Source: Alkalinema pantanalense
GTDB lineage: Bacteria; Cyanobacteriota; Cyanobacteriia; Leptolyngbyales; Leptolyngbyaceae
DNA: 64,000 nucleotides
Reading direction: 5' to 3'
NCBI RefSeq assembly: GCF_050753345.1
Contig: NZ_JBLZFX010000009.1
Location: forward strand, 38,192 to 102,191
Of this stretch, positions 34,628 through 43,993 are shown in pieces. The translations under genes were made by a program, and so were the position numbers. The notes beneath the pieces are model-generated. The model saw only the letters and a program-made list of their open reading frames with translations, did no database searches and was not told the origin of the DNA. How positions within the stretch are numbered: position 1 is the stretch's first letter; every line of letters begins with the position of its first letter.

Positions 34628-36187
34628 TTAGGAATTGTGATCCCGAGAGATGTACCAAGTCAATCCACCACCCGCTAGAGCTGCGCTAGCCAGAATGAGA
34701 AAGACTACTTTCAATCCCAACAATGACTCACCCACTCCCGCCAGGACAAGGGGTAAGCTCAGAGCAACGTTGACTGCATTATTTTGCAAGCCAAATACTT
34801 TGCCCCGCATGTCTTCTGGAGTTTCCTGTTGGATCGTCGTTTGCATGGGAATCCCGATCGCGGCGGCAAAGAATCCTGTCAAGGCGATCGCCAGTAGGGA
34901 TAACCAGAGGTGATGGTAGATGAAGGCCAACCCCACCAATGAAGCTGCCATACCCAAGGATCCATACACACCAAGGCGATTGTGAGAAATTTTCTGGCCG
35001 AAGTTACCTAGGAGAGCCGCCCCGATCGCCATCCCAACGCCCCCCGCTGCTAAGAGGAAGCCGAACTGAGAGGACTTAATTTCTGGCATCACCTCCGCCA
35101 GCCGCACTGCTAACACGGAGAGTGCAGCAAAGATTGAGAACAAAATGACTAACTGAAGTAAAGCCGCCCGGACGTGGGCCTGGACGCTCAGATATTTCAG
35201 CCCATCCTTGATGTCTTGAAAAACATGGGGTTGCTCAACGGGAAAATCGGATTTTTGTTCGCCAGTTTTCAACAGCAGTAAAATCATGCCCGCTAAGGCA
35301 TAGCCGCCCCCTACGACAATTTCCTTGCCCAAATCAGAAATCCCGAATCCCGCCACCAATTGATCAGCCAAGGCCAACAACGGTTCTCCCACCGCAAAGC
35401 CAACGATTACCGAAGCCATCATGGTGGTGGTGTAGAGGGAGTTTGCAGAAAGCAAGTGGCGCTTTTCAACAATTAACGGAATAACAGATTGCTCAGCCGG
35501 AGCAAAAAACTGAGTCAGGGTTGAGACTAAAAAGGTGACCCCCAGTAATAAAATGAATCCCACCGGAGTGGTGCCCCAGTTCCCCCAGTCTCTAACAAAC
35601 CAAAGTAGTGGCGGAAGGGCCACCACCAGTAATCCTCGCAGGAGATTGGTAAAGACCAAAACTCCCTTTTTCGACCAGCGATCGACATAGACCCCCGCGA
35701 TCGACCCAAACAGAATGGCTGGAATTGTGAAAGCCACCATGGTGGAAGAGACCCAGCCACTAATCGGTTGATCATCAGCCTGAAAGCGACTAGCAATCAG
35801 GGCAATCATCAGCACCAAATACACCTTATCCGCTAGCTGCGAGAAAACCTGCCCACCCCACAGCGTTAAAAAATTACGATTCTTTAAAACGGGAACGAAC
35901 CCCTGTTCACTTTCCGACTGTGGTAGGGCAGATTGAGAGGAGGATGAAGCAGATTCAATCGCCACTGGGGGGGTATCAGACGTTTTATAAAGGTTCTCTA
36001 ACGGTTTATCTAGCGCTGGCTTCTCTAATACTGGTTTATCTAATACTGGCTTCTCTAATGCGGATTTTTCGAAGGGTACAATCTTAGATTCTGTAGAGCC
36101 ACTATTCAAGTTACTTCGGGGAAACGATTTCCCAGAGGTCGGTGCATGGGTCTTACGGGGAGGTTCTGACGACACAGGTTGGTGCAT
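34628..36187 (-). CDS. MFS transporter (second paralogue) with repetitive N-terminus
   Basis: A 519-residue MFS protein, paralogue of the one at 17226-18587. Shared blocks: FLTLWGGQVFSQLADKVYLV, GSIAGVYVDRWSKKGVLVF, TQFFAPAEQSVIPLIVEKRH, LLAAGGVGMAIGAALLG and QQETPEDMRGKVFGLQNNAV. It differs by a cytoplasmic N-terminal extension of about 105 residues, Ser/Pro-rich, with the repeat LEKPVLDKPVLEKPALDKP near residues 43-61. The repeats are visible in DNA as CTAATACTGG units around 36003-36060. Substrate unknown. It lies upstream of nothing on its strand and has its own promoter, since 130 bp separate it from recO. Confidence 0.85.
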   Translation of the reverse strand: MHQPVSSEPPRKTHAPTSGKSFPRSNLNSGSTESKIVPFEKSALEKPVLDKPVLEKPALDKPLENLYKTSDTPPVAIESASSSSQSALPQSESEQGFVPVLKNRNFLTLWGGQVFSQLADKVYLVLMIALIASRFQADDQPISGWVSSTMVAFTIPAILFGSIAGVYVDRWSKKGVLVFTNLLRGLLVVALPPLLWFVRDWGNWGTTPVGFILLLGVTFLVSTLTQFFAPAEQSVIPLIVEKRHLLSANSLYTTTMMASVIVGFAVGEPLLALADQLVAGFGISDLGKEIVVGGGYALAGMILLLLKTGEQKSDFPVEQPHVFQDIKDGLKYLSVQAHVRAALLQLVILFSIFAALSVLAVRLAEVMPEIKSSQFGFLLAAGGVGMAIGAALLGNFGQKISHNRLGVYGSLGMAASLVGLAFIYHHLWLSLLAIALTGFFAAAIGIPMQTTIQQETPEDMRGKVFGLQNNAVNVALSLPLVLAGVGESLLGLKVVFLILASAALAGGGLTWYISRDHNS

Positions 36188-36318
36188 ACCGACTATTGGA
36201 TTACCTGGAGGCTAGTGAATACCGGGAGGGCTAGATGATCCGTTATCCCAAAGTTTACCACTTGTAACAGTGGAGTTTGGGCGCGATCGTGAGGAGATTT
36301 TAGGAGGGGCGAAGTCTA

Positions 36319-37251
36319 CTAGGGCAAACCAGAAGCCTCTGCCCCAAATAGGTGATCAATCAACTTGGCTGATCGTAGGGATCGATCGAAATGATACGCC
36401 GCACACCGACGCAAAAGCCGTTCGATAGATAACCATGCCATATCCGTAGACATGCCTCGGGGTAACCGATCCGGATCAATCGCAGGGCAAGAAGTTTCCG
36501 CTAACTGCTGCATCACAGTTACCTGAATGGCTCCCAGATGCAGAGGTCGGATGACTCGTTTTGCAGAATAGATCTGGGTAGGTCGTTCTGCTACGCGCAC
36601 CAAGCCACAGCTAGATTCCGAAAGGATGACTTCCTCACCTTGAGGATCCGCATTTGCCCATTGCTGCTCGGCCTCGAATCGGTTAAGCGCTTCTAGGGTA
36701 ACGGCTCCTCCTGCTTCGATACTAAACGCTACTCGCCAGTTCGGGTTGTCTAATTCCGGTTCCACGGGGTCTGCACTGAGGCAACATTGGTACATCTGCG
36801 GCGCGATTCCCGCGTAGGCCAAAAGCTGGAAAATGCCGTGGGTTAAAGAGGGCAGGATTTCTGGGGGGGGGGCTTGTTCCACTCGGCCTAGATGCTCAAT
36901 CAGCAGATAAAATAAGCCTTCTTGTACTAAGTCAATCACGGCTTGCTGCAAGGCTAACTCGACTAGGTACTGTCCGGCGGTGAGTTTTTTGATATCAAGG
37001 GCTAGTTTTGGAAAGGATTCGATCGACTCCGCTTGCAGGACTTTATCCATGGATTTGCCCTTGGCAATCAGCAGGTCATTCACAACAAAAAGGGCACTTC
37101 GACCGGAGAGCCGCGACTTTTGCTTGCGGGCACCCGGTGCAATTACCCGCAGCAAGCCCTGTTCTTTGGTCAAAATTGTCAGGATCCGATCGGCTTCTCC
37201 GATCGGTTTACTTTTCAAATTAATTCCCGTGACTTTGTAAGTCCGCGACAT
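36319..37251 (-). CDS. recO: DNA repair protein RecO
   Basis: Mediator of RecA loading in the RecF pathway, 310 residues. An N-terminal OB fold (TYKVTGINLKSKPIGEADRI, LTILTKEQGLLRVIAPGARK, SRLSGRSALFVVNDLLIAKG) is followed by a helical domain (LTAGQYLVELALQQAVID) and the C-terminal part. The zinc-binding Cys cluster of some RecO proteins is reduced: only CCLSAD and SSCGLVRV are seen. Start ATG 37251. The upstream deoC ends 45 bp before it on the same strand, so the two are probably co-transcribed. Confidence 0.9.
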   Translation of the reverse strand: MSRTYKVTGINLKSKPIGEADRILTILTKEQGLLRVIAPGARKQKSRLSGRSALFVVNDLLIAKGKSMDKVLQAESIESFPKLALDIKKLTAGQYLVELALQQAVIDLVQEGLFYLLIEHLGRVEQAPPPEILPSLTHGIFQLLAYAGIAPQMYQCCLSADPVEPELDNPNWRVAFSIEAGGAVTLEALNRFEAEQQWANADPQGEEVILSESSCGLVRVAERPTQIYSAKRVIRPLHLGAIQVTVMQQLAETSCPAIDPDRLPRGMSTDMAWLSIERLLRRCAAYHFDRSLRSAKLIDHLFGAEASGLP

Positions 37252-37260
37252 TAAAGTTCA

Positions 37261-37302
37261 GTCCTTAAGTTTATGTCCTTCAAGTTCTTCAGTCCTTCAA
37301 GT
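37261..37302. repeat. Short degenerate direct repeat between deoC and recO
   Basis: GTCCTTAAGT (37261-37270) and two copies of GTCCTTCAAGT (37275-37285 and 37292-37302) lie in a row; the last covers the deoC stop codon. This is probably a small slippage product. Confidence 0.6.
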
Positions 37303-37968
37303 CTGCTGACTGGCCTGTTTCACGATATCAACCCCCCACGAGGTACCCAAGCGAGTAGCTCCGGCCATTACCAGTTCCATGGCTTGTTCAGCGGTACGAA
37401 TGCCGCCAGATGCTTTGATGCCCACCCGATCGCGGGAAACTTGTTTAAGTAGACAAATATCTTCCACTGTTGCGCCCCCCTTCCAGCCCGTACTGGTTTT
37501 CAGAAAGGCAGCCCCCGCATCCATGGCAATTTCTGCGGCGATTTGTTTTTCCTCCATGGTCAAGCAGGCCATTTCCAAAATGACCTTAACCGTTTGCCCC
37601 GTTGCTTCGCAAATTTCCGCAATCTCGCGATGAACGTCATCATGCCGCCCCGCCTTGAGCCAGCCGAGGTTAATGACCACATCTAATTCTGTAGCTCCTT
37701 GTTCTGTGGCAATTTGGGCTTCGTACAATTTGACAGCGGAAGTATGGGCTCCTGTGGGAAAGCCAATCACAGTACAGACGGCAGGAGCCTTGCCATGGAG
37801 CAACTTGACTGCCTGGGGGACGTAACAAGGCGCAATACAAACAGCAGCAAAACCGAAGCGATCGGCCTCGTCACACCATTGGGTCACCATTTCTGGCGTC
37901 GCGATCGGACTCAGTAACGAATGATCCATCAAAGGTGCAAGCTCAGTTGCACCATAGTCTAATACCAC
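37297..37968 (-). CDS. deoC: Deoxyribose-phosphate aldolase
   Basis: Class I aldolase (TIM barrel) that cleaves 2-deoxyribose-5-phosphate to glyceraldehyde-3-phosphate and acetaldehyde in deoxynucleoside breakdown. 223 residues from the chosen GTG at 37968 (MVLDYGATELAPLMDHSLLS), which follows GGGAGAAGG; a TTG at 37995 would add nine residues. Catalytic landmarks: ELDVVINLGWLKAG, Schiff-base Lys in AAFLKTSTGWKGGAT and the second Lys in VGIKASGGIRTAEQAM. Probably the first gene of a deoC-recO operon. Confidence 0.92.
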   Translation of the reverse strand: MVLDYGATELAPLMDHSLLSPIATPEMVTQWCDEADRFGFAAVCIAPCYVPQAVKLLHGKAPAVCTVIGFPTGAHTSAVKLYEAQIATEQGATELDVVINLGWLKAGRHDDVHREIAEICEATGQTVKVILEMACLTMEEKQIAAEIAMDAGAAFLKTSTGWKGGATVEDICLLKQVSRDRVGIKASGGIRTAEQAMELVMAGATRLGTSWGVDIVKQASQQT

Positions 37969-39894
37969 GCCCTTCTCCCATCTCTTGTAGAACAATGCGT
38001 AACTTTGCCATCTCCGTTCAACGATGCTTCTTCTTTACGAACGGTTTCTCGCTATATGAAGATTTTAGAGGGGATTGTGGGTATGGCTAAGAATTCATCC
38101 AGTGAATTCCCTAGGGCCAGTAAATTCCCCAGGGAAGGAAGGATCTGGGCGGACGTAAGCTCAGTAGGCGTGAAGCCACTGTAATTATCGTGTTCCTGAG
38201 CCGTAAGTTAGGATGGGAGGCTGATTGGGATGGGGGACAAACTCCCCGGAATAATTTTGGTGGGGAACCCCTCTGCCTAAGGATGCTAGTTCGCTTCCTG
38301 ACAGAATAATCGTACTACTGGCGGCTGTGACTGTAATAAGGACAATTTTCAGAAGAGAATTCATCGTACTCGAGCCCCTAACTGTGGCTTACCTCGTGTG
38401 CTCTGAGACAGATTCTCGAAAAAATCCTCGAGAATCCACGAATAAATTGAAAAGTGCGAAACTCCTAACTGAAGCGAAAACTCAATCAAGAATCACGCTG
38501 CAAATAGCAGTTTGTATGCCCTAATTTTTTTTTTGGGAAAGCACCATCTTTGAAATTTAGTTTAAACTTCAAGTCCTAGGAACTCACTCACTAATTAGAC
38601 ATATTCTTGGGCTTAGAAATAGAAAGTATCCTCTTCCTAAAAGCACTGACGAGTCTAATGTTGGATGACTTGACTTAGGTGATGGCTCAGCGTTTTCAGA
38701 AACTTATCTGTCAAGGCTGTGTAGCTAATACTGCTTAGCGGGCTGGGTAGAAATTGAGGGACTGCCCATGGAAAGGTTTGGCAGGACTCTTATAGACCTC
38801 TTATTCGTTCGATTGTGAGTCCTATAGGTCCGATGTAACAGGGAACCCTCACATCACGGATCCCTATCTTTAGAATGATTGCAATGGAAAACAACCTTGC
38901 GATCACAGCGCCATTACGATCGGATGTTGCTTCTGGTCATCAATTGCGATCTCGAATGAATGCAGTGCGATATCTGGGATTCCAACAACAATTTCAGTGA
39001 AAGGGGTGCAGGCTGCACAAAATGTGAAACTGTCGAACGATTGACTGATGCTGTACCTAGCAAATGACTAATCGCTGGAAAGATAGCGAGAATTACGGTT
39101 TTAAAACTTGCGACGTATACCATAAGGTAGAGAAAAGAAGTAGAACACCCAGGGCTTTTGGATGCATAACTGTAGCGTCTGACCTGTGAGAGGCAATCCG
39201 TAAAAGTAGGGATAAATTCTTATCGATCGTGCATGAACGATCGTAATCACTCGGATTTCATTTGTAGGGGTTACTCAACTATAGTTAAGGGTTACCTGAA
39301 ACGTGAAGATTTTAGGGGGAAGTCCTCTTGTTCTGATTTCTTAAAGAATGGAGAATAATCAGGCTTCGTCAAAAGCGTTGTAGCAGAAGCCTGCCAGCGT
39401 AAGGTAATTTTTCTCTGTCCTTTACGTAAAGGCATTACCCGCAAGGGCAATATCGGAAACAGGAAATCGCTCGAACCAGTTCTTTATCCTGGCTTCAATG
39501 GGTCTGAAGATCGATATCACCTGAAGTTCAACCAGAGACTGTTCCTCGGGAAGAACGGTGGAATGAATTTTGAGGGTGGGTAACAGGCTAGGGGCGTTGG
39601 GAAAAAGTTGGGATCCCAAGATGGTTGTAGAAATATAAATTCGAGTAGTTGTAGAAATGTGAATATTATCTCCGTCAGTTTTTATAAAGTGAGGTCTTAT
39701 GCCTGATGGATAGACTCAGGCTGACTGATCCCCGGATTAAAAAGACTAATTCTGCGAGAAGTTCAGGCAATCTATTAACATTTGTTAATTTCTGGTGTTA
39801 AGCTCTGTTGCAACTTCAGAACGGGAACCCCAAGGGCAGGAAATGTCCGTGATAGGATGCCATACGTAGCTTTTAAACGTTTGGAGATAGAGCT
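37969..39894. other. Long gene-free region between deoC and chlP
   Basis: Almost 2 kb between divergent genes without a supportable gene. Open frames at 38327-38524 (+), 38914-39123 (-) and 39422-39619 (-) lack ribosome sites and have random-looking composition. I found no tRNA, 6S, tmRNA, RNase P or SRP RNA signature. Visible details are a poly-T run near 38525-38535, a hairpin-like CCTAGGGCCAG to CCCCAGGG around 38110-38135 and CGATCGT paired with ACGATCG at 39223-39243. The last 150 bp, AT-rich, should carry the chlP promoter. Dead genes or small RNAs could be hidden here. Confidence 0.5.
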
Positions 39895-41115
39895 TTGGCA
39901 CTACGGGTTGCTGTTGTAGGTGGAGGTCCCGCCGGAGCTTGTGCGGCGGAGGTCTTGGCAAAAGCTGGTATTGAAACCTATTTGATCGAGCGCAAGTTAG
40001 ACAACGTTAAACCCTGTGGTGGCGCGATTCCGCTCTGCATGGTGAAAGAGTTTGATTTGCCGGAAAATATTATCGATCGTAAGGTCCGGCGAATGAAGAT
40101 GATTTCCCCCTCCAATGTGGTGGTGGATATTGGTCAGACCCTCAAAGATAACGAATATATCGGCATGGTGCGCCGGGAAGTGTTTGACTCTTTCCTGCGC
40201 AATCGGGCGGCATCTCTGGGGGCCCAGTTGATTAATGGCACGATGTACAAACTTGAGTTGCCAACGACCCAGAATGGCAGTTACAAGCTGCACTATGCCG
40301 ATCACTCCAACGGTATTGAAGGGGAAGACAAAACCCTGGAAGTGGATTTGGTGATCGGGGCAGACGGGGCTAACTCTCGGGTGGCCAAGGCGATCGACGC
40401 GGGGGATTACAACTACGCGATCGCGTTCCAAGAGCGGATCATGCTCCCCGAAGACAAGATGGCCTACTACGAAGATTTGGCGGAAATGTACGTGGGTGAC
40501 GATGTTTCCCCGGACTTCTATGCTTGGGTGTTCCCCAAATACAACCACGTTGCGGTGGGGACGGGAACCATGAAGCCTAACCAATCTCGGATCAAGGAAC
40601 TGCAAGCAGGGATCCGGGCTAGGGCAGCGGCCAAGCTGCGGGGCGGTAAGATTATCCGCGTAGAAGCTCACCCCATTCCTGAGCATCCCAGACCCCGTCG
40701 GGTGGTGGGTCGCGTTGCCCTCGTTGGAGATGCAGCGGGTACTGTCACTAAATCTTCGGGCGAAGGGATCTACTTTGCGGCGAAGTCGGCCCGGATGTGT
40801 GCGGAAACGATCGTGGAGTTCTCCGAAAAAGGGCAACGGATCCCGACGGAGGCGGATCTCAAGGTGTACATCAAGCGTTGGGATAAGATGTACGGTACAA
40901 CCTACTTAGTGCTGGATATTCTACAGCGTGTGTTCTACCGCTCTGACGCAACTCGGGAAGCCTTCGTTGAAATGTGTGCTGATATCGATGTGCAGAAGCT
41001 GACCTTCGACAGCTACCTGTACAAAACAGTGACACCTGCTAACCCGTTGACGCAGTTGAAGATCACAGCGAAAACCATTGGTAGCCTCCTCCGGGGGAAT
41101 GCCCTGGCTCCCTAG
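39895..41115 (+). CDS. chlP: Geranylgeranyl reductase
   Basis: FAD-dependent enzyme that reduces geranylgeranyl groups to phytyl, supplying chlorophyll a, tocopherol and phylloquinone synthesis at the thylakoid membrane; uses NADPH. 406 residues. N-terminal dinucleotide fold VAVVGGGPAGACAAEVLAKA, conserved KPCGGAIPLCMVKEF and VDLVIGADGANSRVAKAI, then the second FAD motif VALVGDAAGTVTKSSGEGIY. It starts at TTG 39895, with GGAG 10 bases before; the family begins MxLRVAVVGGGPAG, so no other start fits. A hairpin terminator candidate follows 41 bases after the stop codon. Confidence 0.95.
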   Translation: MALRVAVVGGGPAGACAAEVLAKAGIETYLIERKLDNVKPCGGAIPLCMVKEFDLPENIIDRKVRRMKMISPSNVVVDIGQTLKDNEYIGMVRREVFDSFLRNRAASLGAQLINGTMYKLELPTTQNGSYKLHYADHSNGIEGEDKTLEVDLVIGADGANSRVAKAIDAGDYNYAIAFQERIMLPEDKMAYYEDLAEMYVGDDVSPDFYAWVFPKYNHVAVGTGTMKPNQSRIKELQAGIRARAAAKLRGGKIIRVEAHPIPEHPRPRRVVGRVALVGDAAGTVTKSSGEGIYFAAKSARMCAETIVEFSEKGQRIPTEADLKVYIKRWDKMYGTTYLVLDILQRVFYRSDATREAFVEMCADIDVQKLTFDSYLYKTVTPANPLTQLKITAKTIGSLLRGNALAP

Positions 41116-41156
41116 CCTTGTCTAGCGGTTCTAACGCTTGACGTCTGTTACAGCGG

Positions 41157-41187
41157 AAAGGAGAGAGTTGAATAGGCTCTCTCCTTT
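41157..41187 (+). terminator. Hairpin terminator candidate after chlP
   Basis: AAAGGAGAGAG (41157-41167) pairs exactly with CTCTCTCCTTT (41177-41187) across a 9-base loop, 41 bases after the chlP stop codon. Only a weak T-rich tail (CGTGTTT) follows. Confidence 0.7.
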
Positions 41188-41331
41188 CGTGTTTGGGGCG
41201 ATCGCTAAACGATCGCTTGAGCCGATTAACTAAACGGGAGTTCAACAAGCAAAATTGTCCCTCATAGATCTTCTGTCCTTGGATGCAGACTTCACTTGGG
41301 TAGTTGGGGGGAGTAGAGTCCCCTAACATAA

Positions 41332-41379
41332 GCAGTTTGCCCTGGCAGTTTGCTCTAACGTTCTGCCAGGGCAAACTGC
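41332..41379. repeat. 17-bp perfect inverted repeat between chlP and rpaA
   Basis: GCAGTTTGCCCTGGCAG (41332-41348) and its exact complement (41363-41379) flank a 14-base loop. It lies midway between the convergent chlP and rpaA, lacks a T-run on either side and is stronger than the two terminators that flank it. It may be a bidirectional 3'-end hairpin or a small mobile remnant. Confidence 0.6.
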
Positions 41380-41522
41380 CTTGAGGGGCGATGTTTCTCG
41401 ATCTTTGCTGCGGAGCAGTCCCGACGATCGAACCGCACCACGAATTTGAACTGGCGTTAACTGGGGACGGTGATGTGATGGATTCGTTCCTGCACCAGGC
41501 TCACTTTCCCCTAGCATGTCCT

Positions 41523-41551
41523 AAAAAAAAGGAACGATTGGCTCGTTCCTT
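41523..41551 (-). terminator. Rho-independent terminator of rpaA
   Basis: Read on the minus strand: AAGGAACGA, loop GCCAA, TCGTTCCTT, then a run of eight T in total (plus-strand A at 41523-41530). It lies 80 bases after the rpaA stop codon and is the only textbook terminator for that gene. Confidence 0.9.
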
Positions 41552-41631
41552 ACCAGAGGATTTTAAGGTATGTCTGTGCTGCGTTCTCTGATCTGACTTA
41601 GGGCCAGAACGCGACCTTGCCTTCTGGGTTC

Positions 41632-42372
41632 TTACCCCGCGATCGAAGAAGTTGCCACATCTTCAATGGTGGTGTTCGGCAATTCTAAACAATAGCCTGC
41701 ACCGTAGACGGTTTTGATGTACTGGGGATGGCGCGGCTCAGGCTCCAGTTTGGTGCGCAGGTGGCGAACATGCACCCGAATGGTTTCAATGTCATCATCG
41801 GGATCGTAACCCCAAACTTCCCGCAAAATTTCGCTGGGCGAAACAGTTTGGCCATGGCGCTGTAACAGACAGTGCAAAAGCTCGAACTCTAGGTGCGTCA
41901 GCTTAACCGTTTTACCAAACCAAACGGCCTCAAAGCGTTCCGGCACAAGAGTCAAGGGGCCATAGTTCAAAATTTCTGCATGCTTGGCGGCTTGGGGGAT
42001 GCGATCGGTGCGTCGTAGCAGGGCTCGCACCCGCGCCAGCAATTCTTCTAATTCAAACGGCTTGGTCAGGTAGTCATCGGCTCCCGCGTTAAAGCCTTCC
42101 ACCTTATCTTGGGTTTGCCCCAAGGCCGTCAGCATCAAGACCGGAATATCAGCGGTGCGATCGTCACGGCGGAGACGCTGGCAAACCGTAAATCCATCAA
42201 CCCTCGGCAGCATGAGATCGAGCATGATCAAGTCCGGCTGCATCTGGAGAGCCATGGCTTGGCCCTTAATTCCATCTGGCGCTTGACTCACCTCATACCC
42301 TGCCATCTCGAGATTGACCGCTACTAGTTCAGCGATCGCAGGGTCGTCATCAATCACAAGTATCCGAGGCAT
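41632..42372 (-). CDS. rpaA: OmpR-type response regulator RpaA
   Basis: Two-component response regulator that is the main output of the cyanobacterial circadian clock and also affects energy transfer from phycobilisomes. 246 residues from ATG 42372 (MPRILVIDDDPAIAELVAVN); an upstream TTG would add 15. The receiver domain has Asp8-10 and phospho-Asp52 in LIMLDLMLPRVDGF, Thr in LMLTALGQ and Lys in DDYLTKPFELEELLAR. The winged-helix DNA-binding domain has LTHLEFELLHCLLQRHGQTV and RVHVRHLRTKLEPEPRHPQY. The conserved RTADIP and RIPQAAKH blocks distinguish RpaA from RpaB. Its partner kinase SasA is not in the window. Monocistronic, with a strong terminator. Confidence 0.93.
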   Translation of the reverse strand: MPRILVIDDDPAIAELVAVNLEMAGYEVSQAPDGIKGQAMALQMQPDLIMLDLMLPRVDGFTVCQRLRRDDRTADIPVLMLTALGQTQDKVEGFNAGADDYLTKPFELEELLARVRALLRRTDRIPQAAKHAEILNYGPLTLVPERFEAVWFGKTVKLTHLEFELLHCLLQRHGQTVSPSEILREVWGYDPDDDIETIRVHVRHLRTKLEPEPRHPQYIKTVYGAGYCLELPNTTIEDVATSSIAG

Positions 42373-42688
42373 CGTTAAAACAGCTGTCCTAAAGAGGTTG
42401 ATGAATGAACCAAACAAAATTGATTACTAAGATTGACTCCTAAGGGATTAACCACTAAGAAAGTTATGAAGATTATGCTCAAATTATACGCAATGATTTA
42501 TGTTTCTTGGATTTTCTATTGTGATTTGCTACTGAGTATCCAACTTTCTTAGTGCAAATTTTTATATCTTTAAGGTTTTTTAATTATAGAAACTCACATC
42601 CTGCTTGTCAGTGATGCAATACACGGTTTCACCCCGGAAAATTATAAAAAATGTTAAATTTTCTAAATTGATAAATTGAGTTTCTAGC
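42373..42688. other. AT-rich divergent region between rpaA and the GT2 gene
   Basis: About 316 bp with no gene. Strikingly AT-rich (42470-42680), with TTATACGCAATGATTTATG and AAAAAATGTTAAATTTTC. It should hold the rpaA promoter(s) and that of the GT2 gene. No specific box is assigned. Confidence 0.45.
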
Positions 42689-43993
42689 TTGTCTACGCCA
42701 TTCCTTGAGGTCAGGGGCTTGTTGATTTTTTGTCTCGTGATTTTTTGTCTGCTGCTGATCAGTGGGTTCGCCATGGGAGCGTTTCGGCGACAATTTTACC
42801 CGGCTCTTCAGGCAAGTAGCGCACTCCAGATCCCCTTGGAGCTAGAGCCTGTATCCGTTGAACTAAAAGGGACTGAGCTTTCCACCTTACCTTCGGTGTC
42901 GGTGATTGTGCCTGCCTACAATGAGGCGGTCAATATTGAGGGCTGTTTACTGTCAATTTTGGAAAGTTCTGAGCAACCCATCGGGCAATTAGAAGTCTGG
43001 GTTGTAGATGATCAATCAACGGATCAGACGCTGGCGATCGCCAAGAACTTGCAAGACAGGCTGCAAGATCCCCGTCTGCATATTCTGGCAGGACAACCCC
43101 GTCCAATGGGAGAAGCATGGATGGGAAAAAATTGGGCCTGTGCCCAGGCGGTTCAATGGGCCAAAGGAGAATATTTGTTATTTTTGGATGCGGATGTGCG
43201 GCTACGGCGAGGGGCGATCGAAGCTGCGTTGGTGCAGGCCCTCGATCGGCAGGCGGACTTGTTAACCTGCTGGCTGACGTTGGTTTGTGATTGCTGGGGG
43301 GAATGGCTGGCTCAGCCGATGATTGCGCAGTTATTTGCGGTGGGTTTCAAACAGAATGAAGTGAATGATCCTAGCCAAGATGCGGTATTTGCCGTTGGCC
43401 CCTTTATGTTATTTCGTCGATCGGCCTATGATGCGATCGGGGGGCATCGGGCGGTGGCAGCAGAGATTGTGGAAGATGTGGAGTTGGGGAAACGCATCAA
43501 GCGCCAAGGCTGGAAACTCTGGTTTGGGACTGGGGCAGCTTTAGGTGAATTGCGGATGTATCGCAGCCTAGGGGCATTGTGGGAAGGTTGGACAAAAAAC
43601 TGGCATCTCGGATCGGAACGAAATTGGCGATCGACGCTGTATTCGGCCTATGTCGTGGGAATGGTCTTTGTTTTACCCTGGTGGACGAGTTTAGCAGCCT
43701 TGGGTGGGTTAGTAACTCAAGGAATGGCATGGGCAACAGTGAGCGATCTATCGATGGAAGACTGGTTACAGTTGGGTTTCGCGGGCCTCAATACGGCGAT
43801 TGCGTTATTTATTCTCTATGGGCAATACGAATTACGGCAGCGTACACAGATGACTCTGGGGATTCCAAAAACTTATTGGTGGCTGGGTTGGCTAGGCAGT
43901 TTGATCGTGTTTTGGATCCCGATCGTGTCGCTTATTAAAACGGAAACGGGCTGGGGTTGGACTTGGCGAGGCCGCCCCTTGAAACTACGCTAA
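42689..43993 (+). CDS. Membrane glycosyltransferase, GT2 family
   Basis: An inverting GT-A fold transferase of 434 residues anchored in the membrane. N-terminal helix LLIFCLVIFCLLLISGFAMG; catalytic domain with VSVIVPAYNEAVNIEGCL, VWVVDDQSTDQTLAIA, LLFLDADVRLRRGA (DxD), AVGPFMLFRRSAYDAIGGHR and EDVELGKRIKRQGW; then three C-terminal membrane segments (AYVVGMVFVLPWWTSLAALG and on). This layout resembles cyanobacterial carotenoid glycosyltransferases (CruC/CruG type) involved in myxol glycoside formation, but many GT2 proteins look alike, so no symbol is given. The start is a TTG at 42689 with no clear ribosome site; ATG at 42773 would cut the first helix. Confidence 0.7.
   Translation: MSTPFLEVRGLLIFCLVIFCLLLISGFAMGAFRRQFYPALQASSALQIPLELEPVSVELKGTELSTLPSVSVIVPAYNEAVNIEGCLLSILESSEQPIGQLEVWVVDDQSTDQTLAIAKNLQDRLQDPRLHILAGQPRPMGEAWMGKNWACAQAVQWAKGEYLLFLDADVRLRRGAIEAALVQALDRQADLLTCWLTLVCDCWGEWLAQPMIAQLFAVGFKQNEVNDPSQDAVFAVGPFMLFRRSAYDAIGGHRAVAAEIVEDVELGKRIKRQGWKLWFGTGAALGELRMYRSLGALWEGWTKNWHLGSERNWRSTLYSAYVVGMVFVLPWWTSLAALGGLVTQGMAWATVSDLSMEDWLQLGFAGLNTAIALFILYGQYELRQRTQMTLGIPKTYWWLGWLGSLIVFWIPIVSLIKTETGWGWTWRGRPLKLR

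Noticed and set aside
38327..39619. Three short frames between deoC and chlP (38327-38524, 38914-39123, 39422-39619)
   Set aside because: No ribosome sites, no common features with any family and no consistent codon use.
39997..40836. 279-codon open frame opposite chlP
   Set aside because: It is antisense to a highly conserved gene, His/Arg-rich and lacks a start context. It is a by-product of the codon bias of chlP.
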